From Hyphomicrobiales bacterium (GTDB taxonomy: Bacteria; Pseudomonadota; Alphaproteobacteria; Rhizobiales; Rhizobiaceae): a stretch of DNA of 64,000 nt. The position numbers and the translations under genes were made by a program. Shown piece by piece: positions 9,554-17,759 of the stretch; within the stretch, counting starts at the first letter, position 1; each line of letters opens with the position of its first letter. Location of the stretch: assembly GCA_900471515.1 (NCBI GenBank), contig UCFC01000051.1, positions 1 to 64,000 of the forward strand. The letters run 5' to 3'. The notes beneath the pieces were generated by a model. The model had not been told where the DNA came from and did no database searches. It was given only the letters and a program-made list of their open reading frames with translations.

Positions 9554-10120
9554 TCAGTTGCGGGCGATGATTTCCTTGCCCTCGATCTTCATGATGACGC
9601 CGAGCTTGCCGGTGGTGCGGCGCACGAGGAAGCGCGGGCGCCGGTTGGCGAAATAGGAGTGGCGCCGGCGCGGCTTCATGTCGCCGGTGCGCAGCCCGCC
9701 GATATGTTCTTCCAGCGGGCGGGCGATGCCGTCGGCTTCCACCATCAGCATGGGGATGCCGTAGGCCTCCGACCAGCTGCGCCAGTCGGCGGCGATATCG
9801 CCGAGATCGTGGGCCACCAGCAGCGGAATGCAGAGTTCCGGATCTTCGTGATGCAGTTCGAGCGTGACGGTGACTTCGCCGTTGCCGTGGTCGATGGCGC
9901 GGGCGGCAACGCCCTTGAAGACACGCCGCGGCAGGGCGATGGAGAGCGGCAGGCCGCTGGAGGGGAGAATCTTGCGCAGGACCGCGCCGCGTTCGTCGAT
10001 CGTTATGCTGACGTCACCGGCATGGTCGTGGATGGCATAGCTTACCTGCTGCGGAAAGCGAGACGGATCAAGACGCAATGTCGTGCCAGCCCAGACGGGC
10101 TTCAGAACGGTATTCTTCAT
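9554..10120 (-). CDS. DUF6101 family protein
   Basis: A 188-residue soluble protein that I recognise as DUF6101, a family of unknown function found mainly in rhizobia and relatives. It starts MKNTVLKPVWAG and has a basic C-terminal third (MKPRRRHSYFANRRPRFLVRR). No catalytic motif, signal peptide or membrane segment is evident. The basic tail could contact nucleic acid, but that is only a guess. The gene is divergent from the DUF1217 gene, with 301 bases between them, and convergent with ubiA. Codon use matches the neighbours. Confidence 0.75.
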   Translation of the reverse strand: MKNTVLKPVWAGTTLRLDPSRFPQQVSYAIHDHAGDVSITIDERGAVLRKILPSSGLPLSIALPRRVFKGVAARAIDHGNGEVTVTLELHHEDPELCIPLLVAHDLGDIAADWRSWSEAYGIPMLMVEADGIARPLEEHIGGLRTGDMKPRRRHSYFANRRPRFLVRRTTGKLGVIMKIEGKEIIARN

Positions 10121-10421
10121 TTCATTTCTACCCTTGTCTTACCTGAGAGCCGGTTTCCGGTCTTCTCCTTGGGACTTTTCGTCCTCTATGGCCCGACAAT
10201 AGGCGGCCCCCGTTCCGTACAGCTTAAAAATCGCGGTTAAGAAAATCCTGCCTCCGGGGATGGTTAGCAAAAACGAATATGGCAGGGTTTCCGGAATGTG
10301 AACGCGGCCCCGCATCAAGGCGGGACAGTTTCAGGCAAGTCTCGGGCAAGCTCTGCCTGGCAAAATGCACGCACCAATAGTCTGTCAATTCCTTAAAGAC
10401 TTTGCTGAAAAGGGCGCATCC
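10121..10421. other. divergent intergenic region, DUF6101 / DUF1217 genes
   Basis: This 301-base gap must hold both divergent promoters. It is less GC-rich near 10220-10290. I see no convincing dyad, riboswitch or small ORF. A TGGCA...GC pattern near 10358 resembles a sigma-54 element only weakly. The plus-strand gene has an AAGGG ribosome site directly before 10422. Confidence 0.4.
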
Positions 10422-13400
10422 ATGATTACGGCATCCCTGGCATACGTCATTCTGTCCCGCGATATGCCAAAGAGTCTCGACCGCGTCGCCAACCAGGCGC
10501 AGGTCAAAAAAGACGCCGAATACTACGCAGAGAACATCAACAAGGTGAAGGATCTCGACGACTTTCTCGGCGATTACAAGCTCTACAGCTACGCCATGAA
10601 AGCCTACGGCCTTGACGACATGATCTATGCCAAGGCCTTCATGAAGAAGGTTCTGGAGAGCGACCTCACGGATGCGAACAGCTTCGCCAACAAGCTTTCC
10701 GATACGCGCTACAGGGAATTCGCCGCCGCCTTCAATTTCAATGCGCCGCCCAAGGATGTTCAGACGGACGAGCAGGAAGACGATCTGATCGGCCTCTACA
10801 AGCAGTCCTTCGCCGATACGGAAAAGCAGACGGCCGCCGAAACGGACTATTACAGTGCCCAGATCGACGACGCGAAGACCGTGCAGGACCTGGTCGGCAA
10901 TCCCCGTCTTCTGAACTATGCGCTGAAGAGCGTCGGCATCGACCCGACCTATATGTCGAAGGACTACATTACCGAGGTCCTGACCACGGATATCAGCACG
11001 CTGGGCGGCACGGCGCCCGACCCGACCGATCCGTCCTTCGATCCGACCAAGACCTATGTCGGCAACAAGCTCTACGCGCTCGCGCAGCAGTTCAACTTCA
11101 AGCCGGACAATGGCGACGCCCAGTATTTCCGCGACAATATCGGTTCGGTACAGTCGGTCGACGATCTTCTTGCCGATCCGCGCCTGCGCACGGTGGTGCT
11201 GCAATCCGTCGGCATCGATCCGGCGACGGCCGACGACGCCTTCGTCAAGATGGTCCTGACCAGCGACCCAGCGACGCTCGGCGGCGATCCGCCGATCAGC
11301 AATCCCGATCCGTCGCTCAATTATGTCGGAAGCAAATACAAGGAACTGGCGTCCTATTTCGATTTCAACGCCGACGGATCGGTCAACAGTGCCGCCCAGA
11401 ACGCAGCCCAGACCGACGAGGTTGCCGAACTCTACCGGTTCCGCGCCCCGGCCGTCGGCGGTTCTGCTCAGACCGCGGCACAGAAAAACTACGTGATGGA
11501 GCAGTATAACATCAATACTGCGATCCAGATCGTCGATCGCCTCGGAACGGGCAGCGACGTCTACTACGTCAGCCAGGCGATGTCCGAATTCAACAGGACC
11601 TATTACCTGTCCAAGATCGGTTCGATCACCAATGTCGACCAGCTGGTCAACGACAAACGGCTTGCCGATTATGTTCGCGCCGCCTTCGGCATGGATCCGG
11701 GCTTCACGCAGCTGCGCAACGTCCTGACCGACCCCGGTTATGCCCGCTCGGTCGATATGGGCGCGGCTTGGGAGGCGTTCAATTTCAGGTCCGACGGCAC
11801 GGTTTCTCCGAACGAGCGCGCGCAGTCCTACGAACAGCTGGGCGGCATGACGAGCGCTGCGTCGAACGTATCGAGCTATTTCTCCAACATGATGATGCCG
11901 CCCGGCGGCACCAGCCCGATCGACAGCGTCGACGAACTGCTGTCCGACAAGATGCTGACGGCCTATATCAAGGACGCCTACGGCCTCGGTCAGGATTTCA
12001 GCAATGCCGAATTGAGGAACATCCTTACGGACCCCGACTATGCCACAAACGCTGGCCACCTGGATATCCACGATGCCTTCAATTTCAACGCCGACGGTTC
12101 GGTGACGTTCGAGACGCTGCCGACCGGTGTCGTCGTCGGCGCACAGAACGCGACGCAGCTTCAGGGCATCAACCTGCTCGTCACCAACAATGCCTCCTAT
12201 TATCACGTCAAGCTTGCCGATCTCACCAACGACGGCGCGACCCCGGCGGTCGATGTGCTTCTTGCCGACGACAGGGCGATGAGTTTCCTGCGCACCAGCC
12301 TGCAGATCGGCAACGAAATCAGCGACGCCACGCTTCGCGGCATCCTGACCGATCCCGCCGTCGCCGCTTCCGAGGGCTACAGCGACGTCTACCAGCTTTT
12401 CAATTTCCGTCAGGACGGCACGCTTGCTGCCAATACCGTTTCGCAGGACGCCGGGCAGACCGCCGCGATGAACGCGAAAGTGGAAGCGGCCGCCAACTAC
12501 TATGTCACGACGATCAACGGGCTCACCGACGTCGACCAGGTGTTGGGCGACCAGAAGCTCAACAGCTACATCCGTTATGCCTTCAGCATCCCTTCGAGCG
12601 TTTCGGATGCCGATCTGCGCAACATCCTTGTCGATCACAGCGGCACCGGCCCCTATGCCAAGGTGGCGGCGGCTTTCAACTTCCAGGCGGACGGCACGGT
12701 CGTCCCCGGCCTTACGGTGCACAGCCCCGCGCAGCTGGCTTCCGTGAATTCGGCCACCACCATCCGCGAGGAAGGCATTCTGGACCGGATGGGCGACATC
12801 AACGATGTCGATCAGCTGCTGGCCGATACGTCCCTGACGGATTACCTGAAGATGGCCTACGGCCTGGCTTACGACACGACCGATGCCGAGCTCCGGAATA
12901 TCCTTACCGACCCGGCCCATGCCGCTTCCGTCGGTCAGAGCGAGCTCAACGCCGCCTTCAATTTCGCCGCCGACGGATCGCTGCCGACGCTGACGACCGC
13001 CCAGACCGGTGAACAGACGATGACGACCGGCGACAATTACGGCGCCCGCGTCAACGACCAGGGCAATGATCTCATCGATCGCATCATCGCGAACTACAAG
13101 ACGCGAATGGATGACGACAATTCCGCTGGCGTGAAGAGCGTCAACGATTTCATGAAAACCAACGACAGGGCCGATACCGTCCTCGGTAACGACTCCTATC
13201 CGGATCTCTACCAGATGACGCTGCAGGCTTACGGCCTGACGACGGCCGACGTTCCGCGCTCCATGATGCGCAAGCTGCTCGCCAGCGATCCCTACGACCC
13301 GAACGGATATGTCGCCTCCTTCAAGGACGACCGCATCACCAAGATGGTGCGCGCCTTCAACTTCGGTCCCGATGGCAAGGCTGCCCAGCCCATGTCGGTC

Positions 13401-14177
13401 CTGTCCGCCGCCACCATGGCGAAATATGCGACCGATTACAGGGCGCAGGTGACGATGCTGATGAAGGACGGCCCCGCGAAGGACCGCGCCGCCAAGGCTG
13501 CCACCGAGGAGGTCGACTATTTCGGCAAGACCATTCCCGGTATCAACTCCCTCGACGATTTCCTGGCCGACAAGCGTCTGACGGATCTCATGCTGAAGGC
13601 AAACGGCTTCGATCCGAAGGAATACGACAAGGATACGCTGAAGAAAATCTTCACGTCCGATCCCGACGACAAGAAGAGCTACCTCAACACCAAGGCGGAC
13701 GAGCGCTTCAAGGAGATCGTCGGCTCCTTCAACTTCGACAAGGACGGCAACCTGACCCGCGCCAAGATGGGCACGATCCAGGACAAGCAGGCCGAAGCGA
13801 CGACGCAGCAGCAATATGTGCAGCTGACCCTGGAAACCCAGGAGGGCGAAACCAATGACGGCGTGCGTCTGGCGCTCTACTTCAAGCGCAAGGCGACGGA
13901 CATTACCTCGCTCTACCAGATCCTCGGCGACAAGGCGCTCTATCAGGTCATCCAGACGACCTACAGCCTGCCGCAGCAGATATCTGCGATGGACGTGGAA
14001 AAGCAGGTCGACCTGCTCGGCCGCTTCGTGAAGCTCGAAGACCTGCACGACCCCAAGAAGGTCGACAAGCTCATCAGGCGCTTCACGGCCATGTACGACA
14101 TCCAGAACAATACCCAGCAGTCGCCGGCGCTGCAGATCCTGACCGGCGGCACTGGCCAGGCGACATCGCTGCTTTGA
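10422..14177 (+). CDS. giant tandem-repeat DUF1217 protein
   Basis: A 1251-residue protein made almost entirely of about eleven diverged units of roughly 90-140 residues. Each unit reads: Tyr-rich helix (e.g. EYYAENINKVKDLDDFLGD), a leucine/alanine helix ending in YGL or VGI, a segment such as LRNILTDP, then FNFxxDG. The last motif recurs near residues 104, 224, 313, 453, 553, 660, 752, 846, 979 and 1103. The first unit (KSLDRVANQAQVKKDAEYY, AKAFMKKVLESD) matches DUF1217, a rhizobial family that usually appears as short proteins next to flagellar genes. No signal peptide or membrane helix is seen. The ATG at 10422 follows AAGGG; an earlier in-frame codon is less likely. No flagellar gene is nearby. 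Function unknown; an exported or structural role is my inference. Confidence 0.8.
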   Translation: MITASLAYVILSRDMPKSLDRVANQAQVKKDAEYYAENINKVKDLDDFLGDYKLYSYAMKAYGLDDMIYAKAFMKKVLESDLTDANSFANKLSDTRYREFAAAFNFNAPPKDVQTDEQEDDLIGLYKQSFADTEKQTAAETDYYSAQIDDAKTVQDLVGNPRLLNYALKSVGIDPTYMSKDYITEVLTTDISTLGGTAPDPTDPSFDPTKTYVGNKLYALAQQFNFKPDNGDAQYFRDNIGSVQSVDDLLADPRLRTVVLQSVGIDPATADDAFVKMVLTSDPATLGGDPPISNPDPSLNYVGSKYKELASYFDFNADGSVNSAAQNAAQTDEVAELYRFRAPAVGGSAQTAAQKNYVMEQYNINTAIQIVDRLGTGSDVYYVSQAMSEFNRTYYLSKIGSITNVDQLVNDKRLADYVRAAFGMDPGFTQLRNVLTDPGYARSVDMGAAWEAFNFRSDGTVSPNERAQSYEQLGGMTSAASNVSSYFSNMMMPPGGTSPIDSVDELLSDKMLTAYIKDAYGLGQDFSNAELRNILTDPDYATNAGHLDIHDAFNFNADGSVTFETLPTGVVVGAQNATQLQGINLLVTNNASYYHVKLADLTNDGATPAVDVLLADDRAMSFLRTSLQIGNEISDATLRGILTDPAVAASEGYSDVYQLFNFRQDGTLAANTVSQDAGQTAAMNAKVEAAANYYVTTINGLTDVDQVLGDQKLNSYIRYAFSIPSSVSDADLRNILVDHSGTGPYAKVAAAFNFQADGTVVPGLTVHSPAQLASVNSATTIREEGILDRMGDINDVDQLLADTSLTDYLKMAYGLAYDTTDAELRNILTDPAHAASVGQSELNAAFNFAADGSLPTLTTAQTGEQTMTTGDNYGARVNDQGNDLIDRIIANYKTRMDDDNSAGVKSVNDFMKTNDRADTVLGNDSYPDLYQMTLQAYGLTTADVPRSMMRKLLASDPYDPNGYVASFKDDRITKMVRAFNFGPDGKAAQPMSVLSAATMAKYATDYRAQVTMLMKDGPAKDRAAKAATEEVDYFGKTIPGINSLDDFLADKRLTDLMLKANGFDPKEYDKDTLKKIFTSDPDDKKSYLNTKADERFKEIVGSFNFDKDGNLTRAKMGTIQDKQAEATTQQQYVQLTLETQEGETNDGVRLALYFKRKATDITSLYQILGDKALYQVIQTTYSLPQQISAMDVEKQVDLLGRFVKLEDLHDPKKVDKLIRRFTAMYDIQNNTQQSPALQILTGGTGQATSLL

Positions 14178-14255
14178 GCGACGGGGTGAACTTCCGGGGC
14201 CTTTCCGAAACGCGGACATGCTCCGGACGCAGGACCGCGTCTTGATGGAGACGCC

Positions 14256-15686
14256 TTAGAGGCTCACCACCTTGTCCGGGTTCATGATGCCGGCAGGGTC
14301 GAAGGCCCGCTTGATGCGGCGCATCAGTTCCATTTCGATCGCCGGCCGGATCGACGCCAGCTCGTCGCGCTTCAGCTGGCCGATGCCGTGCTCGGCGGAG
14401 ATCGAGCCGCCATGGGCCAGCACCAGCCCGTGCACGATATGGTTCATCTCGTGCCAGCGGGCGATGAAGGCTTCCTTGTCGGCGCCGACGGGCTGCGAGA
14501 TGTTGTAGTGGATGTTGCCGTCGCCCATATGGCCGAAGGCGCAGATGCGCGCGCCGGGCATTGCCGCCATGACGGCCTCTTCGGCTTCCCTCATGAAATG
14601 CGGGATCTTCGAAACCGGCACGGAAACGTCGTGCTTGATCGAGCCGCCCTCCGGCTTCTGCGCGTCGGACATGCTCTCGCGCATGTGCCAGAGCGCCTTC
14701 TGCTGGGCGACAGAGGAGGCGATGGCCGCATCCTGCACGAGGCCCGCTTCGAAACCCTGCTCCAGCACGGCATTCATCATCCGCTCGGCCGTTTCGGCGG
14801 AATCGGAGGTGGAAATGTCGATCAGCACATACCAGTCGTGCGGCGTCTCCAGGGGATCGCGCACGCCGTCTATATGGCGCGCGGTGATCTCGACGCCGAA
14901 ACGCGGCATCAGTTCGAAGCCGGTCAGCGACGTGCCGCAGAGGCTGGAGGCGAGGTTGAAGAAGGAAAGCGCATCCTCGACGGTGGAAAGCCCGGCAAAG
15001 GCCACCTGATGGCCGAGCGGCTGCGGAAAGAGCTTCAGCACCGCGCCGGTGATGATGCCGAGCGTGCCTTCGGCGCCGATGAAGAGATCGCGCAGGTCGT
15101 ATCCCGTATTGTCCTTCTTCAGCCGGCGCAGCCCGTCCCAGATCTCGCCGGTCGGCAGCACGACTTCGAGGCCGAGGCAGAGCTGGCGCATGTTGCCATA
15201 GGCCAGAACCGCCGTGCCGCCGGCATTGGTGGAGAGGTTTCCGCCGATGCGGCAGGAGCCTTCCGAGCCGAGCGACAGCGGAAACAGCCGCCCGTGCGCC
15301 TCGGCCGCCTTCTGCACGTCGGCAAGGATCGCCCCGCCGTCGGCGACCAGCACGTTGGCGACCGGATCGACGTCGCGGATCCGGTTCATGCGTTCGAGCG
15401 AAAGAATGATGTCCGCCTTGCCCTCGCGCGGCGTCTGCCCGCCGACAAGGCCGGTATTGCCGGTCTGCGGCACGATGGCCGTGCCGGTTTCGGTCGCGAG
15501 CTTCATGATCGCGGAGACGTCCTCGACCGTTCCGGGCTTGAGGAGGAGAGGGGAGGAACCGTGGTAGAGGCCGCGGTTTTCGATGAGGTGCGGCGCCAGA
15601 TCCGCCTCGCTGCGGAGCGCGTATTTCTCGCCGACGATGGCGGTGAAACGCTCGATGATCTCAGGCGAAATGCTTGTGCTGCTCAT
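14256..15686 (-). CDS. FAD-linked 2-hydroxyacid dehydrogenase (GlcD/D-LDH family)
   Basis: A 476-residue flavoprotein of the glycolate oxidase GlcD / D-lactate dehydrogenase family. It has an N-terminal PCMH FAD-binding domain (PQTGNTGLVGGQTP near 75; GGNLSTNAGGTAVLAYGN near 147) and the C-terminal FAD-oxidase domain with FGHMGDGNIHYN and HGGSISAEHGIGQLK. These last motifs coordinate substrate and metal in D-2-hydroxyglutarate and D-lactate dehydrogenases. The substrate cannot be fixed; D-2-hydroxyglutarate or D-lactate is most likely. AGAGGA precedes the ATG at 15686. The gene starts 18 bases after the TsaC-like gene ends and is probably co-transcribed with it. Confidence 0.88.
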   Translation of the reverse strand: MSSTSISPEIIERFTAIVGEKYALRSEADLAPHLIENRGLYHGSSPLLLKPGTVEDVSAIMKLATETGTAIVPQTGNTGLVGGQTPREGKADIILSLERMNRIRDVDPVANVLVADGGAILADVQKAAEAHGRLFPLSLGSEGSCRIGGNLSTNAGGTAVLAYGNMRQLCLGLEVVLPTGEIWDGLRRLKKDNTGYDLRDLFIGAEGTLGIITGAVLKLFPQPLGHQVAFAGLSTVEDALSFFNLASSLCGTSLTGFELMPRFGVEITARHIDGVRDPLETPHDWYVLIDISTSDSAETAERMMNAVLEQGFEAGLVQDAAIASSVAQQKALWHMRESMSDAQKPEGGSIKHDVSVPVSKIPHFMREAEEAVMAAMPGARICAFGHMGDGNIHYNISQPVGADKEAFIARWHEMNHIVHGLVLAHGGSISAEHGIGQLKRDELASIRPAIEMELMRRIKRAFDPAGIMNPDKVVSL

Positions 15687-15704
15687 GGAGCCTGTTCCTC
15701 TTCC

Positions 15705-16709
15705 TCACTCGCGCGGTGCCGCTGCGCGCCGCAGCCGGTCGTTGATCGCCTCTCCAAGCCCTTCGTCGGGGATTGGCGCAAAGGCGATCACGGCGGCGCC
15801 GCTGGCATCGGCCCTCTTCATGTAGTCGAAAAGATTGGCGGCCGCTTCGGAAAGGTCGCCGCGCGGGCTGAGGTTCAGCGTGATCGCCGCCCGCTCCGCA
15901 CCTGCCACCCTGTCCGGGCCGAAGGCAATCAGCGCCTCGCCGGGTTCCAGTGCCGTGGCGTCGAGCCGCACGGCCGCGCCCGGTGCGTAATGCGAGGCGA
16001 GCATGCCCGGCGCTTCGATCGCGGCAGCCGCTTTTTTCGAACGCAACAGCCGGCTTCCGGCGACCCGCTCGATCTCCCTGGCCGGCAATCCGCCTGGTCT
16101 GAGCAGCCGCAATTCGCCGTCTTCGAGCTTGACGATCGTCGATTCCACGCCGACCGTGCTTGCGCCCGCGTCGAGGATGAGCGGTATCTTCGCGCCGAGA
16201 TCGGCCTCGACATGGGCCGCGCTGGTGGCGCTCACCTTGCCCGACGTATTGGCGCTTGGAGCCGCCAGCGGCCGCCCGAAGGCACGGATGAGATCGCCGG
16301 TAAAACCCTTCGGTATGCGGATGCCGACGCTGTCGAGGCCGGCCGTTGCCAGCGCGTGGATCGATGTTCCGGCCTTCAGCGGCAGGACCAGCGTCAGCGG
16401 GCCGGGCCAGAAGGCTTCGGCAAGCGCGCGCGAGACCGGATCGAATTCGGCATAGGTTTCGGCCATGGCGAGATCGGCCATGTGGCAGATCAGCGGATTG
16501 AAGCGCGGACGGCCCTTGGTTTCGTAGATGCGGGTGATCGCCGCCGGATTGGTGGCGTCGGCGGCAAGTCCGTAGACGGTTTCGGTGGGGATGGCGATCG
16601 CAAAGCCTTCGGCAAGTGCCGCGCAGCCGGCCGCAAGCGCTGCCTGCCTGTCCGCCCTGATGTCGATGATGCGTGCCATGTGCTGCCCGGTTATTGCTGC
16701 GGCAGTCAT
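15705..16709 (-). CDS. L-threonylcarbamoyladenylate synthase (Sua5 type)
   Basis: Makes threonylcarbamoyl-AMP from threonine, bicarbonate and ATP, the first step of the universal t6A modification of ANN-decoding tRNAs. The YrdC-like fold is seen in IPTETVYGLAADATN (near 50) and KGRPRFNPLICHM. At 334 residues it is the long Sua5 form with a C-terminal Sua5 domain, rather than the short TsaC form. ATG at 16709 follows AAGG; a second in-frame ATG at 16679 (MARIID) would give a more compact N-terminus and is possible. It lies upstream of the FAD-linked dehydrogenase in the same transcript and 47 bases after the uncharacterised gene. Confidence 0.92.
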   Translation of the reverse strand: MTAAAITGQHMARIIDIRADRQAALAAGCAALAEGFAIAIPTETVYGLAADATNPAAITRIYETKGRPRFNPLICHMADLAMAETYAEFDPVSRALAEAFWPGPLTLVLPLKAGTSIHALATAGLDSVGIRIPKGFTGDLIRAFGRPLAAPSANTSGKVSATSAAHVEADLGAKIPLILDAGASTVGVESTIVKLEDGELRLLRPGGLPAREIERVAGSRLLRSKKAAAAIEAPGMLASHYAPGAAVRLDATALEPGEALIAFGPDRVAGAERAAITLNLSPRGDLSEAAANLFDYMKRADASGAAVIAFAPIPDEGLGEAINDRLRRAAAPRE

Positions 16710-16756
16710 TAGGCCTTCCTTGCGGCGCGATCAATCCCGCCTGAAGCGCTTGCGGC

Positions 16757-17365
16757 CTACAGTTGGCGGATGATCTGGCGCAGCTGCTCGTTGCGGGCGC
16801 CGAGCAGCAGGATGTTGCGGATGGCGATCTGCGGATCGTTGGTGCGGAAGAGCAGGCCGTTGCCGCGCACCGAGCGGTCGACCACCATCTTCTCCGGCGT
16901 GCTCTCGCCGGGCTTGATCGCCACGGCGAAATACATACGGGAATTCTGCACCGCGATATTATCGAAGAAATTGTCGTTGTCGCCGATATCGGAATAGAAG
17001 TTGGCGATGTAGAAGGCCCAGGCCACCTCGTCGTAGCGGGCGAATTTGGTGCGCGAGGCCGTGACGTGGCAGTAGCCGAGATGCGGGCTGTCGGCCAGCG
17101 TCCGGTGGAAGATCATTTTCGGAAACTGGATCGCGCGGTGGAAGCCGTTGATGTTCTGGTGGGTCTTTTCGCCGGCGGCCTGCAGCTTGCGTGCGGTCTT
17201 TGCGGCCACTTCCTCATGGGTGAGGTAGCGGCGCTCTTCCGGAAGCCAGTCTTCGCGCCGCCGGCTGATGCGGCCGGTGCGCAGGAATTCCGAGTGTTTG
17301 GTGAGAAGCCGCGGTTCGGCAGGCTTTATCTCTTCCCGCGCGTCGAAATATCGAAGTTTGGCCAT
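16757..17365 (-). CDS. uncharacterised conserved-looking protein
   Basis: A 202-residue soluble protein that I do not recognise. It begins MAKLRYFDAREEIKPAEPRL and has a mixed, charged composition. Distinct stretches are IQFPKMIFHRTLADSPHLGYCHVT (described here only by its ends, about 92-115), a run of aspartates and phenylalanines near 138-147, and a hydrophobic C-terminal segment AIRNILLLGARNEQLRQIIRQL. The frame is open 48 codons further upstream, but the ATG at 17365 has GCGGAA before it and starts the well-composed part. No signal peptide is seen. It heads a possible three-gene minus-strand operon with the Sua5-type gene. Function unknown. Confidence 0.7.
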   Translation of the reverse strand: MAKLRYFDAREEIKPAEPRLLTKHSEFLRTGRISRRREDWLPEERRYLTHEEVAAKTARKLQAAGEKTHQNINGFHRAIQFPKMIFHRTLADSPHLGYCHVTASRTKFARYDEVAWAFYIANFYSDIGDNDNFFDNIAVQNSRMYFAVAIKPGESTPEKMVVDRSVRGNGLLFRTNDPQIAIRNILLLGARNEQLRQIIRQL

Positions 17366-17475
17366 GGCGTTCCGCAGTCTTTGCTGTGTGGGTCGCCGGC
17401 AAGGATAGGATTTCATGCTTAACGCCCTGTTAAAACGGCAGGAAGAAGCAGCCGGAGCCGGGTTCGCAGCCTGCA

Positions 17476-17491
17476 TGTCGCAAATGCGACA
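17476..17491. promoter_or_regulatory. TGTCGCA-AA-TGCGACA operator-like palindrome
   Basis: The 394-base gap 17366-17759 holds this perfect 7-bp palindrome plus two further TGTCGC half-sites at 17541 and 17621. TGTCGC is the half-site of several AraC/GATase-type regulators of arginine and betaine catabolism in pseudomonads (ArgR, GbdR relatives). It is therefore a plausible control region for the Rieske oxygenase downstream. The rest of the gap shows no credible gene; a 46-codon ORF at 17521-17661 has poor codon bias. Confidence 0.45.
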
Positions 17492-17759
17492 GGGCTTTGC
17501 CCGCGGCATTGGATTCGTTTATGTCTGAAGCGCCGCGAAATGTCGCAATTGACGATCATCAAGGCCATGTGGCTGTTTCCGCAAACCGGCCGGGCTCCCT
17601 GTCGTCATTTTCGAAGCGGATGTCGCTTTACAACCAAGCGGGCGGCATGCTCGGTGCTTAAATAACGCCATGACCAGCTCTCCGGACGGAGAAGGAAGCG
17701 GCCGCGCTTCCGCTGCCGGGCTCCAGCGGGGCGGCAGCCATAGGCACGAGGATAGGCAG

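Noticed and set aside
10358-10376. A sigma-54-like TGGCA...GC pattern before the DUF1217 gene
   Set aside because: The spacing fits, but the -12 element lacks the TTGC sequence, so the match is too weak.
10224-14219. A 1331-codon open frame antisense to the DUF1217 gene
   Set aside because: It mirrors the codon periodicity of the plus-strand repeat gene, gives an Arg/Val/Gly-rich chain without recognisable domains, and has no sensible start. GC-rich codon bias explains it.
17521-17661. A 46-codon plus-strand ORF in the Rieske upstream region
   Set aside because: Third-position GC is only about 58 percent by my count, far below real genes here, the ribosome site is poor, and it overlaps the TGTCGC sites.
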